From: an uncultured Lachnospiraceae bacterium
Lineage (GTDB): Bacteria; Bacillota; Clostridia; Lachnospirales; Lachnospiraceae
DNA length: 5,799 nucleotides
Direction of reading: 5' to 3'
NCBI GenBank assembly: GCA_946566415.1
Contig: CAMNWW010000153.1
Span: 1 to 5,799, forward strand
The position numbers and the translations under genes are program-made. Every line of letters begins with the position of its first letter. Positions within the stretch are counted from its first letter, which is position 1. The notes below the pieces were generated by a model. The model was not told the origin of the DNA. It saw only the letters and a program-made list of their open reading frames with translations, and did no database searches. Of this stretch, positions 5,747 to 5,799 are shown in pieces.

Positions 5747-5799
5747 GTGCGCCCGGCGGCGCACGTTTCTAACGGGTGAAAGTCCCGAATCCGCCCGGT
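5747..5799 (+). mobile_element. 5' end of a group II intron (partial, runs off the window)
   Basis: The sequence gtgcgcccgg at 5747 matches the GUGYG start of bacterial group II introns, and cgggtgaaagtcccg (5773-5787) matches the early domain I stem-loop commonly written GGGUGAAAGUCCC. An inner pairing of ggcgg (5755-5759) with ccgcc (5791-5795) is also available. Only 53 nt are present, so the subclass and the reverse-transcriptase/maturase gene cannot be seen. It lies on the same strand as the surface-protein gene, 13 bp past a hairpin. Some group II introns, especially subclass IIC, prefer sites just after terminator hairpins, though the GTGCGCCC start is not specific to that subclass. 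Alternatively, gtgcgcc/ggcgcac (5747-5753 with 5758-5764) followed by gtttct could be a small terminator, but that would leave the second motif unexplained. Confidence 0.72.

Overview
The window looks like a chromosomal segment from a low-to-mid G+C Firmicute, most likely a gut Clostridia/Lachnospiraceae-type organism. This is inferred from the strong AGGAGG-like ribosome binding sites, a Gram-positive lipoprotein-type signal, an SPxTG-type sortase sorting signal and purine-rich coding strands. No rRNA or other marker gene is present to fix the taxon.

Layout from left to right. (1) At 11-57 is a long imperfect hairpin that looks like a dispersed intergenic repeat. (2) At 104-1732 is a two-gene plus-strand operon: a WYL-domain transcriptional regulator, then, 12 bp later, a small PD-(D/E)XK nuclease-like protein of the sce7726 type. 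(3) At 1766-1821 is a long hairpin between convergent genes, which fits a shared terminator. (4) At 1834-3417 on the minus strand is a 527-residue predicted lipoprotein with an N-terminal FecR-like domain and a C-terminal region I do not recognise. (5) At 3418-3778 is a divergent intergenic region with two tandem copies of a ~57-bp hairpin-rich repeat and two outward-facing extended -10 promoters. The minus-strand promoter sits at the repeat edge, so both repeats should be transcribed as the lipoprotein's 5' leader. (6) At 3779-5686 on the plus strand is a 635-residue secreted, sortase-anchored solenoid (beta-helix-like) protein carrying a FIVAR-like helical segment and an X2-like beta domain. 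(7) At 5706-5733 is a hairpin, and from 5747 to the window edge is what looks like the 5' end of a group II intron.

Functionally, the left half is a regulator plus nuclease pair of the kind seen in stress or defence contexts. The right half is a divergent pair of cell-surface genes, one membrane-tethered and one wall-anchored. Nothing in the sequence shows that the two halves work together. The least explained items are the tandem-repeat leader of the FecR lipoprotein, the regulator/nuclease pair, and the regular cysteine spacing in the solenoid protein.
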